A stretch of 64,000 bases of DNA, taken from assembly GCA_947629335.1 (NCBI GenBank), contig CANRDI010000003.1:62001-126000 (forward strand), in the 5' to 3' direction. Source of the DNA: an uncultured Clostridia bacterium (GTDB taxonomy: Bacteria; Bacillota; Clostridia; Oscillospirales; Ruminococcaceae). The position numbers and the translations under genes are program-made. The notes below the pieces were generated by a model. That model did not search any database. It had not been told where the DNA came from and saw only the letters and a list, made by a program, of their open reading frames with translations. Positions 51,398 through 59,408 of this stretch are shown here, in pieces (the first letter of the stretch is position 1; each line of letters starts with the position of its first letter).

Positions 51398-53176
51398 ATG
51401 ATAAAGCAATTGCTCAGCATATTAAAAACAATATTCAGAATGCTGAAAAATATCTTTATTCGCCCGATCAAAACTCTGATCGCAAAAATGCAGAATATAG
51501 CGAAAGGAAAACAGCTTATTGCCGCTGTTCCCGAAGTCACAAAAAATATACCTAAAGTGCTGAAATCAAAACCCGAAAAGCGGGAGGATTATTTTGACTG
51601 GGGAAGCATATACGTTGCGAAATCGCTTGTCGTTAAAATATTGATAGCGGTCGCTGCTCTTACGGTGCTGTATATTTTCGTGCTTCACCCGCTGTTTACA
51701 AGGTGGTTTTGGGTAAAGAATTTTCAGATCGACGACAGCGCGCTCGCGTCCTACAGCGGCAGAGTGAGGGTATATTATGATGAAAAATTCACCTGCCTTG
51801 AGTTTGAGGGAAAGCTGAGCGAAGGAAAGGCTGTCGGAGACGGAAAAGAGTTTTACGAAAACGGCGTAAACAAATATGCCGGCGAATATGCCGACGGCTT
51901 ATACAGCGGCTCTGGAGTACTCTGTTATGAAGACGGTTCGGTTATGTACAAAGGCAGATTTTCAGAGGGAGTATACGAGGGAGCGGGCGAATATACCGAC
52001 GAAAGCGGCGCGGTATATACGGGTACATTTGAAAAGGGCAGTATAAACGGTTATGGCTATATAAGCAAAAACGGCAGTTTATATTATGAAGGAAACTTTT
52101 TGCAGGGTCAGATAAACGGCGAAGGAAAGACCTATTTTCAAAACGGGACGCAAGAATTTGTCGGAACATTTGACGGCGGAGTTTTGAACGGCACTGGCAG
52201 AGAATATTATTCGAGCGGAGAACTGAAATACAACGGAACATTCTCCGAAGGGGAATACAGCGGCACAGGGACGCTGTATGCCCGGACGGGAAAAAAGCTG
52301 TATTCAGGCAATTTTGAGGCGGGAGTATATTCGGGCAGCGGAACGCTCTATGACAAAAACGGAGAAAGAATGTATTCGGGCGATTTCGAGAACGGAGTTT
52401 ATAACGGAAACGGCGCTCTGTACGGCTATGACGGGAGCATTATCGAAGGCAGTTTTAAAGACGGCTCTATAATCGGAGTTGGAACTAAAACATTTGTAAA
52501 CGGAGTAAAATACGAGGGCGGATTTGCCGAAAATATGATGAGCGGCAAGGGGACGCTTTCAGATACATTGGGAAGTTTCACCTATACGGGAAATTTTATA
52601 GATAACGATTTTGATTTCGGAGAAATTATCGGGATCGGCGCAAACAAGCTCCGCGAGGCAATGCCGAGCCTTTTGCAGATGATAGAGAACGACAGTTTTT
52701 ATCTTTACGACAGGAGCTTCGGGATAGCGGTAAAATGTTCTTTTGCAAAAAATGACACTCCCGCGTCTGTCACAGAAATGTTTGAAAGACCATTCAACGG
52801 CGAGATAACGGTGATAAAAAGCGCAGAGGATATTTATCTTCCGAATGCGCTGTCAGTGGAAAAATCAGCCGACAAGCTGCCTAAGTGGGCAGCAGACGAA
52901 TTTGGAATAACTCCCGACAGCGTTAATTGTTATACCGCGCTTTATAAAAATGTTAAAGTAAATTTCTGGGCGGATAAAACAAGCGGAGAACTGCTTTTAA
53001 GATCCGCGTCGGCTTTGGAAGATACAGGCTCTGTTCCCGGCTCGGACATCGGTACGGGTACAGACCCGACGGAAGACGGAACTTATGGTCTTAGCGAAGA
53101 AGAAATAGCCGAGCTTTTTAAGGAACTGGGCTTAGACCCTAAGGATTTTGCAAGTCTCGGATTGGGAGATGATTAA
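51398..53176 (+). CDS. Membrane-anchored MORN-repeat protein
   Basis: 592 residues. A basic N-terminal region (about 1-65) precedes one membrane segment (about 77-97, VVKILIAVAALTVLYIFVL), then about ten to eleven MORN-type repeats (about 130-400) of the form Y-x-G-x-F-x-x-G-x-x-x-G-x-G, for example YKGRFSEGVYEGAGEYTD and YSGNFEAGVYSGSGTLYD. A globular C-terminal domain and an acidic Gly-rich tail follow. The repeats should face outside. MORN arrays form elongated beta structures and often bind lipid or act as scaffolds. SD AAGGAAG lies upstream. Such proteins are not core CIS parts, so this is accessory. Confidence 0.85.
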   Translation: MIKQLLSILKTIFRMLKNIFIRPIKTLIAKMQNIAKGKQLIAAVPEVTKNIPKVLKSKPEKREDYFDWGSIYVAKSLVVKILIAVAALTVLYIFVLHPLFTRWFWVKNFQIDDSALASYSGRVRVYYDEKFTCLEFEGKLSEGKAVGDGKEFYENGVNKYAGEYADGLYSGSGVLCYEDGSVMYKGRFSEGVYEGAGEYTDESGAVYTGTFEKGSINGYGYISKNGSLYYEGNFLQGQINGEGKTYFQNGTQEFVGTFDGGVLNGTGREYYSSGELKYNGTFSEGEYSGTGTLYARTGKKLYSGNFEAGVYSGSGTLYDKNGERMYSGDFENGVYNGNGALYGYDGSIIEGSFKDGSIIGVGTKTFVNGVKYEGGFAENMMSGKGTLSDTLGSFTYTGNFIDNDFDFGEIIGIGANKLREAMPSLLQMIENDSFYLYDRSFGIAVKCSFAKNDTPASVTEMFERPFNGEITVIKSAEDIYLPNALSVEKSADKLPKWAADEFGITPDSVNCYTALYKNVKVNFWADKTSGELLLRSASALEDTGSVPGSDIGTGTDPTEDGTYGLSEEEIAELFKELGLDPKDFASLGLGDD

Positions 53177-53177
53177 A

Positions 53178-54488
53178 ATGAAACAAAGGTTTGCCGCAGC
53201 CGTTTTCGGAATTTTCTTACTGTCGCTTACGGTGGTCAACGCAGGCGCATACAATACTTATACTCGTGAAAAATGCGCTGATGACAAGCTCCTTGTCGAA
53301 CAGTTAAAGGAGATAAATCAAAATATCGACGCCGTGATCTCAGCCGAAACTTTCAATACTGAAACCATTGATACCGAATCTTCGGAATATCAGGATGTTG
53401 TAGGAGAAGAAACAGATTTTTCCTCGCTTTACTTTGAAAGGATAGAACTTTCGGAAAAATACCGCGCGGAGCTTGGAGCAAAAAGCCGCGAGCTTGCGGG
53501 AAAGCTGATGGATTACGACGTTATGCTTAAAGAACTGCGCATTATAAAAAATCGCTATGAGACCGAGATCGGCAATTATGCAGAGCTTGAACTGAAAGTA
53601 AAAACAGGCGAAGCAAGTCAGAAAGAATTGTCCGATTCAAAGGACAGGTCAGACGAACTGATGCTTAGGATACGTTCAATATTGTTTGATATTTCCGAAC
53701 TGAAATCGGATATCGAAAGCGTTACGGGCGAAACGCTTAAAGACAGTTTTGATTTTGACAGTATTTATCTGATAACCGACGCGCTCAGCATAGATACCGC
53801 AAAACTTACCGACGGTTCTCAGCTTGCTTCGATATGTGTGCCGAAAAACGCTGCGGCAGAAGCATACGTTCCTGCTGATGTAAAAAAGACATATTCCTCT
53901 GCTGTACAGGCGTTTTATTCGCTTGGCGAAACTTTGCGCAGCTATCTGAAAGCAGCCTCTGATCTAAAAAACGGCGAGCGCGAATATAAGCTCGGACAGT
54001 TGTCGGATAATGAGCTTCAAGCTCTGCAAAACGAAAAGGACGACAGGTTTCTCGACGCTGCAAAAGCAAAAGCGGAATATTCCAAAGCGCTCTTAGAGCT
54101 TGACGGATTATCCGGAAACGCCTTGACGATAGGATACGGAGTATGCGAAAAGGAATGTGAAACGCTTCGCAATACAATTGATGATACAAAAAAAGGCGTC
54201 GGATTATGGCTTTGTTATAAAAACGAAAACGGAATTGTTTTTTATCCCGCATATCTTCCGAACGGCGTTTCAAAAAACGGCGGGAATGACAAAGCTGTTT
54301 ATAATTACACCGTTGAATACTGTGGCGACGAGATAGGCGGAGCAAATACAGGAACGCCATGTACGCTCAAACAAACGGATCATATAAGCAAAGAAAATTA
54401 TGCTTATGTTACGTTCTATAAAAACGGAATGGAAGCGAAGAGGTACAAAATAGACGTTTTCGCGCCATACGGCGGTTTTATCGGATAA
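53178..54488 (+). CDS. Secreted coiled-coil protein of the CIS cluster
   Basis: 436 residues. A clear signal peptide (KMKQRFAAAVFGIFLLSLTV region, cleavage near NAGA-YN) leads into a largely helical, charged body with two long coiled-coil stretches (about 40-175 and 235-320). A C-terminal globular part contains four Cys and ends FAPYGGFIG. No enzyme motif. The start at 53178 has GGGAGA eight bases upstream and lies one base after the preceding stop, so it is coupled to the MORN protein. Together they could build an extracytoplasmic scaffold; that is inference. Confidence 0.75.
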   Translation: MKQRFAAAVFGIFLLSLTVVNAGAYNTYTREKCADDKLLVEQLKEINQNIDAVISAETFNTETIDTESSEYQDVVGEETDFSSLYFERIELSEKYRAELGAKSRELAGKLMDYDVMLKELRIIKNRYETEIGNYAELELKVKTGEASQKELSDSKDRSDELMLRIRSILFDISELKSDIESVTGETLKDSFDFDSIYLITDALSIDTAKLTDGSQLASICVPKNAAAEAYVPADVKKTYSSAVQAFYSLGETLRSYLKAASDLKNGEREYKLGQLSDNELQALQNEKDDRFLDAAKAKAEYSKALLELDGLSGNALTIGYGVCEKECETLRNTIDDTKKGVGLWLCYKNENGIVFYPAYLPNGVSKNGGNDKAVYNYTVEYCGDEIGGANTGTPCTLKQTDHISKENYAYVTFYKNGMEAKRYKIDVFAPYGGFIG

Positions 54489-54499
54489 GGGGCTTTATT

Positions 54500-55096
54500 A
54501 TGACAGACTATACTTCGATATATGAGGCGGGAGAATCGCTTGTAGAGCTGCTTCGGGGGAAAATGACGCCTGAACCTATCACAAAGAAAGAACAGATAGG
54601 TCTATGCGAGCCGCAGTCGCCCGAAGATTTTCAGCTCACTGTATGGATATACAATATTGAAGAACAAAAGGACAACTCTGCGGGACAGGGTTATCTTCCC
54701 GATTTGGAAGATCCAACTGTCGAAAGGTTTGCTCCTATGCAGTTAAAGATACACGCGCTTGTTTCAGCACACAGCAAAGCTCCCGCGATACAGAAATATT
54801 CGGACGAATACCGTATGATCGGACGCGCTTTGCAGGTAATACGCGACAACCCCTCAATACCTCCCGAATATCTTCGCGGAACTCTTGCAATACAGACCGA
54901 GCCGGTACTTCTTGAGATCATAAAAATAGATCCCGAACAGCTTTCTCATATCTGGAACAACACCCAGAAAACGCTGCGTCCGTCGTTTGGAGTGGATATA
55001 ACAAAAGTATTCATAAAGTCCGAAAGAACAAAAACCGCTGCTCCGCGCGTATCTTATGTCAAAGTCGATACTCACGAGAAAAAAACAGGGAGATGA
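54500..55096 (+). CDS. DUF4255 protein (Afp16/Pvc16-like, tube/sheath cap)
   Basis: 198 residues. Follows the DUF4255 pattern: short N-terminal helix (SLVELLRGK), LCEPQSPEDFQLTVWIYNIE, the beta segment FAPMQLKIHALVSAHS, then a helix around EYRMIGRALQVIRDNPSIPP and LSHIWNNTQKTLRPSFGVDI. In Afp this domain belongs to Afp16, which terminates the tube and sheath at the distal end. SD AAGGGG lies upstream. It returns the cluster to structural genes after the accessory module. Confidence 0.92.
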   Translation: MTDYTSIYEAGESLVELLRGKMTPEPITKKEQIGLCEPQSPEDFQLTVWIYNIEEQKDNSAGQGYLPDLEDPTVERFAPMQLKIHALVSAHSKAPAIQKYSDEYRMIGRALQVIRDNPSIPPEYLRGTLAIQTEPVLLEIIKIDPEQLSHIWNNTQKTLRPSFGVDITKVFIKSERTKTAAPRVSYVKVDTHEKKTGR

Positions 55097-55100
55097 TGTT

Positions 55101-55871
55101 TTGATAAAACGGCTGTCGCTTGCGCTGAGACTGACGGATGATTTTTTAGATCGGCCGATCGAGCCGTCCGAAGTTCAGTTGTTTGTAAACGGCGTCAGAT
55201 GCCGCCATGAATACAAACCGAACGGATATTTTATCATCTCCGATCTTGACGAGGGAGAATATATTGTTTCGATAAGATCGTCAAAATTCCAGACTGAAGA
55301 ATTTACTGCTGTCGTGAATCATTCGCTCAGTATGCCTGCGGAAAAAATGGTGCGTTATATTGCGCTCAATCCATCAAATTCGTACCCTATGGCTTTTCGC
55401 TGTCCGAGAATAACAGGAACAGCCCCCTCTGTGCAAAAATTATATATACTTCGGGCAAGAGGCGATCTTAAAATAGCAGAGGACGGCGCAAATGCGGGAA
55501 ACAGCCTGATAAAACTGTTCTGTACCGGCATAATGCCTCGACTTCCGTCAATGTTCCGTATAAAGGACAAAACACACAGCGAGATAGTTACTCTTATCGG
55601 CTCGAACGACAATGTTTATATGCTCGGATCGCCGCTTAAAAACTCATATCCGCGTTCTTCGGCGGTTACGCCGCTGATAAGGCTTGTATGCGGCGAGGAC
55701 GGAAAATTCTTTTTTGTTATACCCGATGAATTTCGTCCCGATAAAGACGGAAATATAAAGCTCTCGGTTCTTTGTGAGAGCGGGGGAGAGTTCTTTCACG
55801 CGGAACTTTGCGCAAAGCCCGCGGGAGTGACAGAACTCGGCAAAATAAAATTCAGAAAAGGAGATATCTGA
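55101..55871 (+). CDS. Beta-rich CIS cluster protein, unknown
   Basis: About 256 residues from a TTG start with GGGAGA seven bases upstream, four bases after the DUF4255 stop. The first 90 residues look like a small beta-sandwich (EVQLFVNGVRCRHEYKPNGY, FIISDLDEGEYIVSIRSSKF) of carboxypeptidase-regulatory type. The rest is beta-rich with a SNSYPMAFRCPRI segment. Genes of this build are often adjacent to DUF4255 in extracellular CIS loci, as I recall, but no function is known. Confidence 0.7.
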   Translation: MIKRLSLALRLTDDFLDRPIEPSEVQLFVNGVRCRHEYKPNGYFIISDLDEGEYIVSIRSSKFQTEEFTAVVNHSLSMPAEKMVRYIALNPSNSYPMAFRCPRITGTAPSVQKLYILRARGDLKIAEDGANAGNSLIKLFCTGIMPRLPSMFRIKDKTHSEIVTLIGSNDNVYMLGSPLKNSYPRSSAVTPLIRLVCGEDGKFFFVIPDEFRPDKDGNIKLSVLCESGGEFFHAELCAKPAGVTELGKIKFRKGDI

Positions 55872-55872
55872 C

Positions 55873-56256
55873 ATGGGAAATCCCGCAGTAATGACGGCGG
55901 TTTGTCAGTGTGTTTTCGGTATGACGCCTGTCCCGCTGACGGTAACATCTCAGAATACTGTCATAGGTCAGAACTTTCCTATTGCGACAATAATGGATAT
56001 GCCGAAGCTCCCGATGACATTCGGAATGTGTACAAGCCCCTCAAATCCCACTGTTGCCGCAGCGACTGCCGCGGCGCTCGGAGTTCTGACGCCTATGCCG
56101 TGCATACCCGCGTGCGCTGCGCCGTGGGCGCCCGGTTCGCCGACGGTTATTGTCGGCGGAAAGCCCGCTTTGAATAATTCGAGCAAATGTATATGCAGCT
56201 ACGGCGGAGTTATCTCGATAAATATGACTCCCGCCATGACTCTTCAGATACCTTAG
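55873..56256 (+). CDS. DUF4280 PAAR-like spike tip protein
   Basis: 127 residues. The Cys and Gly/Pro pattern is that of DUF4280: AVCQCVFGMTPVPLTV, FPIATIMDMPKLPMTFGMC, SPSNPTV, TPMPCIPACAAPW and a final SKCICSYGGVISI. DUF4280 proteins are PAAR-like and are thought to sharpen the spike, with Cys residues suited to metal binding. It is encoded 17 kb away from the needle gene (38454). SD AAAGGAGA lies upstream; the start is one base after the preceding stop. Confidence 0.9.
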   Translation: MGNPAVMTAVCQCVFGMTPVPLTVTSQNTVIGQNFPIATIMDMPKLPMTFGMCTSPSNPTVAAATAAALGVLTPMPCIPACAAPWAPGSPTVIVGGKPALNNSSKCICSYGGVISINMTPAMTLQIP

Positions 56257-56274
56257 GACTATGGAGATGAGCTT

Positions 56275-57366
56275 ATGAAAGTAAGAAAGCTGATTTTTAT
56301 GGCGGTATTTTCTGTTTTTACAGCATGGCTTATGTATAATGTTAAGTCATATATGATAAGCTCTATGTACAGCGATATGATATTCACAAGGATAGCGGTC
56401 GAATCACAGGAATATACGCGCCAAATAGAATACGGCATTGAAAACGGAAAAAGCTTAGAGAATTTTTATAATATAGATGACATATTGAAAAATGTGAAGA
56501 GATGCAGTTCATATATCAACAAAGTATATATAGTTTACTATAAAGACGACAAGTGGCAATATACCCTTTCCGACGAAGCAGGGTCGGATAAGCCGAGCAG
56601 CGCCGAAAACATAAAAATAAGAATACCGGAAAAGGACAGCCTTTATTCTGCCTATTATGATGAAAACGGCGATTATTTTCTTTCGTGTCCCATAAATGTA
56701 AATACCGGAGCCGAAGAAAAAACGGCGGCGGGATATCTTGTCCTCAGCATAGATCAGAATATTGTCTATAATTTTATCTCCGATAACCTTTATGAAAACC
56801 TTATTCAAGGCATAGTCATAGGTGTGTTGGCGTTTTTGACGGGTACAATAGTTATAATACATCTGCGCCTGAGTGAAAAACACGCCTCTTTGAGCGGCTT
56901 TATGGCAGCTTCAATAACGGTATGCGTCGGAGAACTTGTAGACATCTTTATTTCGATATACAGGTTCTGGCTCGAAATAGACGATCTTATACGTCAGTCG
57001 GCGTCTAATATAGTTGCTGCACTACAGTCCGATCTTGATAAAGTAATAGAAAAGGGCGTGTCGCCCGGAAGAATATACGACCTGAATGCATGGCTGTGGG
57101 AAAGCAGTAAGCCTATACCGTTCATAGAAAAATTTATCTACGACAAGTACTATGAAATATCCGCGGTAATATCGAACTATTACATTATGACTCAGATAGT
57201 ATTATATGGAATTATGCTTTCATTTGTGATAATATTGGCGATAATAATAGGTTTGTTTTTCATATTTATAGGAGGTCTTGCAGACAAGGTGAGAAATAAA
57301 AGAAGAAGCCGGAGAGATAACAAAAATGGACATAAAAAAGAAAGTCTTGTCGGAGCTGAAAAATGA
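56275..57366 (+). CDS. Multi-pass membrane sensor-like protein, unknown
   Basis: 363 residues. An N-terminal membrane segment (about 5-22), an extracytoplasmic domain of about 155 residues with Cache/PAS-like strands (INKVYIVYYKDDKWQYTL, DENGDYFLSCPINV, AGYLVLSID), then three further membrane segments (about 181-200, 208-230, 300-335) and a very basic C-terminal tail. There is no HAMP, kinase or methyl-accepting domain, so any signal must pass to a partner. SD GGAGATGA lies upstream. The 3' end overlaps the GNAT gene by 41 bases. Confidence 0.75.
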   Translation: MKVRKLIFMAVFSVFTAWLMYNVKSYMISSMYSDMIFTRIAVESQEYTRQIEYGIENGKSLENFYNIDDILKNVKRCSSYINKVYIVYYKDDKWQYTLSDEAGSDKPSSAENIKIRIPEKDSLYSAYYDENGDYFLSCPINVNTGAEEKTAAGYLVLSIDQNIVYNFISDNLYENLIQGIVIGVLAFLTGTIVIIHLRLSEKHASLSGFMAASITVCVGELVDIFISIYRFWLEIDDLIRQSASNIVAALQSDLDKVIEKGVSPGRIYDLNAWLWESSKPIPFIEKFIYDKYYEISAVISNYYIMTQIVLYGIMLSFVIILAIIIGLFFIFIGGLADKVRNKRRSRRDNKNGHKKESLVGAEK

Positions 57367-58051
57367 CAGCATAAAAAATGCTTTGCTTATAAGAACGCTT
57401 GAAAATGAGCCTGACACCGAATTTCATATCTATAACGGTTCTGCGGCAGTCTTTGAGAAGAGAACGGGGTACTGGCTGTTTGATATAAAAAACAGCGGCG
57501 ATTTTACAGAACTTATAAAGTCTTTTAAAAATCCGCTAAAAACGTTTTATGTAAATTCTGTCAGCCCCTTTTCGGAGATAAAATATTTGTTTAATGACGC
57601 AAAAGCCCGAATGTATATACAGTATTCCATACTTTCGGGAATGTTCAAAAGAGACCCCGCGGCAGTAAATCCCGATGTAAATATAGTGCCGCTGGATAAG
57701 AGCAGTACAGAATTTATACTTTCGCTGTATAAAAATCCTGAGTTTGCTTATAAAGAATACATAGACGCCTGTATAGATATAAATCCGAGTTTTGGAGCAA
57801 TTCTTCGCGGAGAAATGGTGGGATATGTGCTGATACATCTTGACGGAGAGATAGGACCGATGGTCATATCCGAAAAAGCCCGCGGTAAAGGCGTCGGAAA
57901 TACTCTTATGCAGAGCATTACCCCGCTTTACGAGGCACAGGCGAGCGCAGGCTGCGGCTTTGTGCTTGAAGACAACGAAAGATCGTGTCATATGATGAAG
58001 AGAGCTTGTTTTACCCCGCTTGATGAAAAAATAATGTGGGTATATCTTTAA
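57326..58051 (+). CDS. GNAT-family acetyltransferase-like protein
   Basis: 241 residues. The C-terminal half has the acetyl-CoA binding motif A of GNAT enzymes (MVISEKARGKGVGNTLMQSI), followed by the motif B region (AGCGFVLEDNERSCHMMKRA). The N-terminal half is unrecognised and may be a degenerate GNAT repeat. The target is unknown; candidates in context are the CIS or sensor proteins. GGAGA lies 11 bases before the ATG, inside the end of the preceding membrane-protein gene. Confidence 0.82.
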   Translation: MDIKKKVLSELKNDSIKNALLIRTLENEPDTEFHIYNGSAAVFEKRTGYWLFDIKNSGDFTELIKSFKNPLKTFYVNSVSPFSEIKYLFNDAKARMYIQYSILSGMFKRDPAAVNPDVNIVPLDKSSTEFILSLYKNPEFAYKEYIDACIDINPSFGAILRGEMVGYVLIHLDGEIGPMVISEKARGKGVGNTLMQSITPLYEAQASAGCGFVLEDNERSCHMMKRACFTPLDEKIMWVYL

Positions 58052-58071
58052 GATCAAGAAAGGAGCATTTA

Positions 58072-59280
58072 ATGAAAACTGTCACGTTTATTAAAAGGAC
58101 AGCGGCTGTGCTGTGCGCATTTGCGTTATGTATTCTGTCCTGTGGGTGCGGCATTATAAACGTCAGTATATCGCAAACGGGAAAAGTTGTTGATGTATTT
58201 GAAAATTCTTCCGAGAAAACGACTTATGAATATCTTCCCTGCAAGCGCAAGGACGGCGGTAAATTTAAGATCGCCTGGGTCGATATTGACCCCTATCCCG
58301 AAACGTTCCGTATGGTCTATTATGTTATCGAACAGCTTAAAAAAAGCGGCTGGATAAGTTATGACTCGCTTCCGTTCGACCCCGATGACGACAGCGATAC
58401 GCTTAAAATGTTGGATTGGGTCGCTGATAATGCCGAGAGCGAATATATGGAATTTGACAAAGAGATTATGTTTTATACCAGCGAAACGCCCGAAAACGAG
58501 ATATATTCTGTTTTACAGCAGCATATAGAAGTGCTCAAGGACGTTGACGCGATACTTGCGCTTGGAACTACGCCTGCGAAAATGATGGAAAAATTCGGTT
58601 TTGACATTCCGCTTTTGATGTACGGAGTTTCAGACGCGGTAGGTTCGGGATTGATAAAATCTGCGGAGGATTCGGGAAACGAAAACTATTGGGCGCACGT
58701 CGATCCTTCTGTTTATGCGCGACAGCTTCAGTATTATTACAACCTTCTTGGGTTCAGTAATTTAGGCACGGTATATGGCGACGAGGCGGTAGGAGGCATC
58801 CCCGAATACCGAAGCGTCGCAAAGGAAAACGGCTTTAAGCTCACAGAATATGTGCTTGACCGTGAGACAACAGATGAAGACGAATATTATACGGAGCTTA
58901 AAAAAATATACAGCATGATGATAGAGAAAGACAAGACGGACGCTTATATAATAAACACTAATGTTTTCACCTCTGAGCAAACGGCAAAAGAATTTATGCA
59001 GATGTTCTTTGACGCAGGTATACCCGTTCTTACGCAGATAGGTCCCGGTTATGTAAAAGAGGGCGCGTCGCTTATGATAGTTGACCCGCGCGACGCAGAC
59101 GCAGCTGCCTCATATGTCGCTTATGTCATAGGCGCGGTGTTTAACGGCACTAAACCGGGGGATCTTGACCAGATATATGCAAGTACTTCTTATCTCGTGC
59201 TTAATATGAGCGTTGCGGATAGGATAAATTATCATCCCTCATTTGAAATGTTTCTTGCTTGTGACGATATTATAAGTTAG
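58072..59280 (+). CDS. Lipoprotein, ABC-type substrate-binding family
   Basis: 402 residues. A signal peptide ends in a lipobox-like ILSC or SCGC (Cys near residue 23), so it should be lipid-anchored by Lgt. The rest is a periplasmic-binding fold of the ABC_sub_bind type: KIAWVDIDPYPETFRMVYYV, DVDAILALGTTPAKMMEK, LLMYGVSDAVGSGLI, GFSNLGTVYGDEAVGG and PVLTQIGPGYVKEGASLMIV. No permease or ATPase gene is nearby, so a sensing role with the membrane protein at 56275 is plausible but unproven. AAAGGAG is six bases before the ATG. Confidence 0.85.
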   Translation: MKTVTFIKRTAAVLCAFALCILSCGCGIINVSISQTGKVVDVFENSSEKTTYEYLPCKRKDGGKFKIAWVDIDPYPETFRMVYYVIEQLKKSGWISYDSLPFDPDDDSDTLKMLDWVADNAESEYMEFDKEIMFYTSETPENEIYSVLQQHIEVLKDVDAILALGTTPAKMMEKFGFDIPLLMYGVSDAVGSGLIKSAEDSGNENYWAHVDPSVYARQLQYYYNLLGFSNLGTVYGDEAVGGIPEYRSVAKENGFKLTEYVLDRETTDEDEYYTELKKIYSMMIEKDKTDAYIINTNVFTSEQTAKEFMQMFFDAGIPVLTQIGPGYVKEGASLMIVDPRDADAAASYVAYVIGAVFNGTKPGDLDQIYASTSYLVLNMSVADRINYHPSFEMFLACDDIIS

Positions 59281-59314
59281 GATAAGATATAAAAGTCTGA
59301 AATGTTTTTTTAAG

Positions 59315-59343
59315 TTGTTTATGACATCAGACAGCAGTATAAC
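59315..59343 (+). promoter_or_regulatory. Possible promoter of the last two cluster genes
   Basis: TTGTTT (59315-59320) and TATAAC (59338-59343), 17-base spacer, in the longest gap of the cluster. A weak GTCTGA/TCAGAC inverted repeat overlaps it. Confidence 0.4.
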
Positions 59344-59408
59344 GCCGATATATTTGAAAACAGGCTTTACGGAAAAACAGACTAAATAAATTGAAAGGAA
59401 TGAATATT

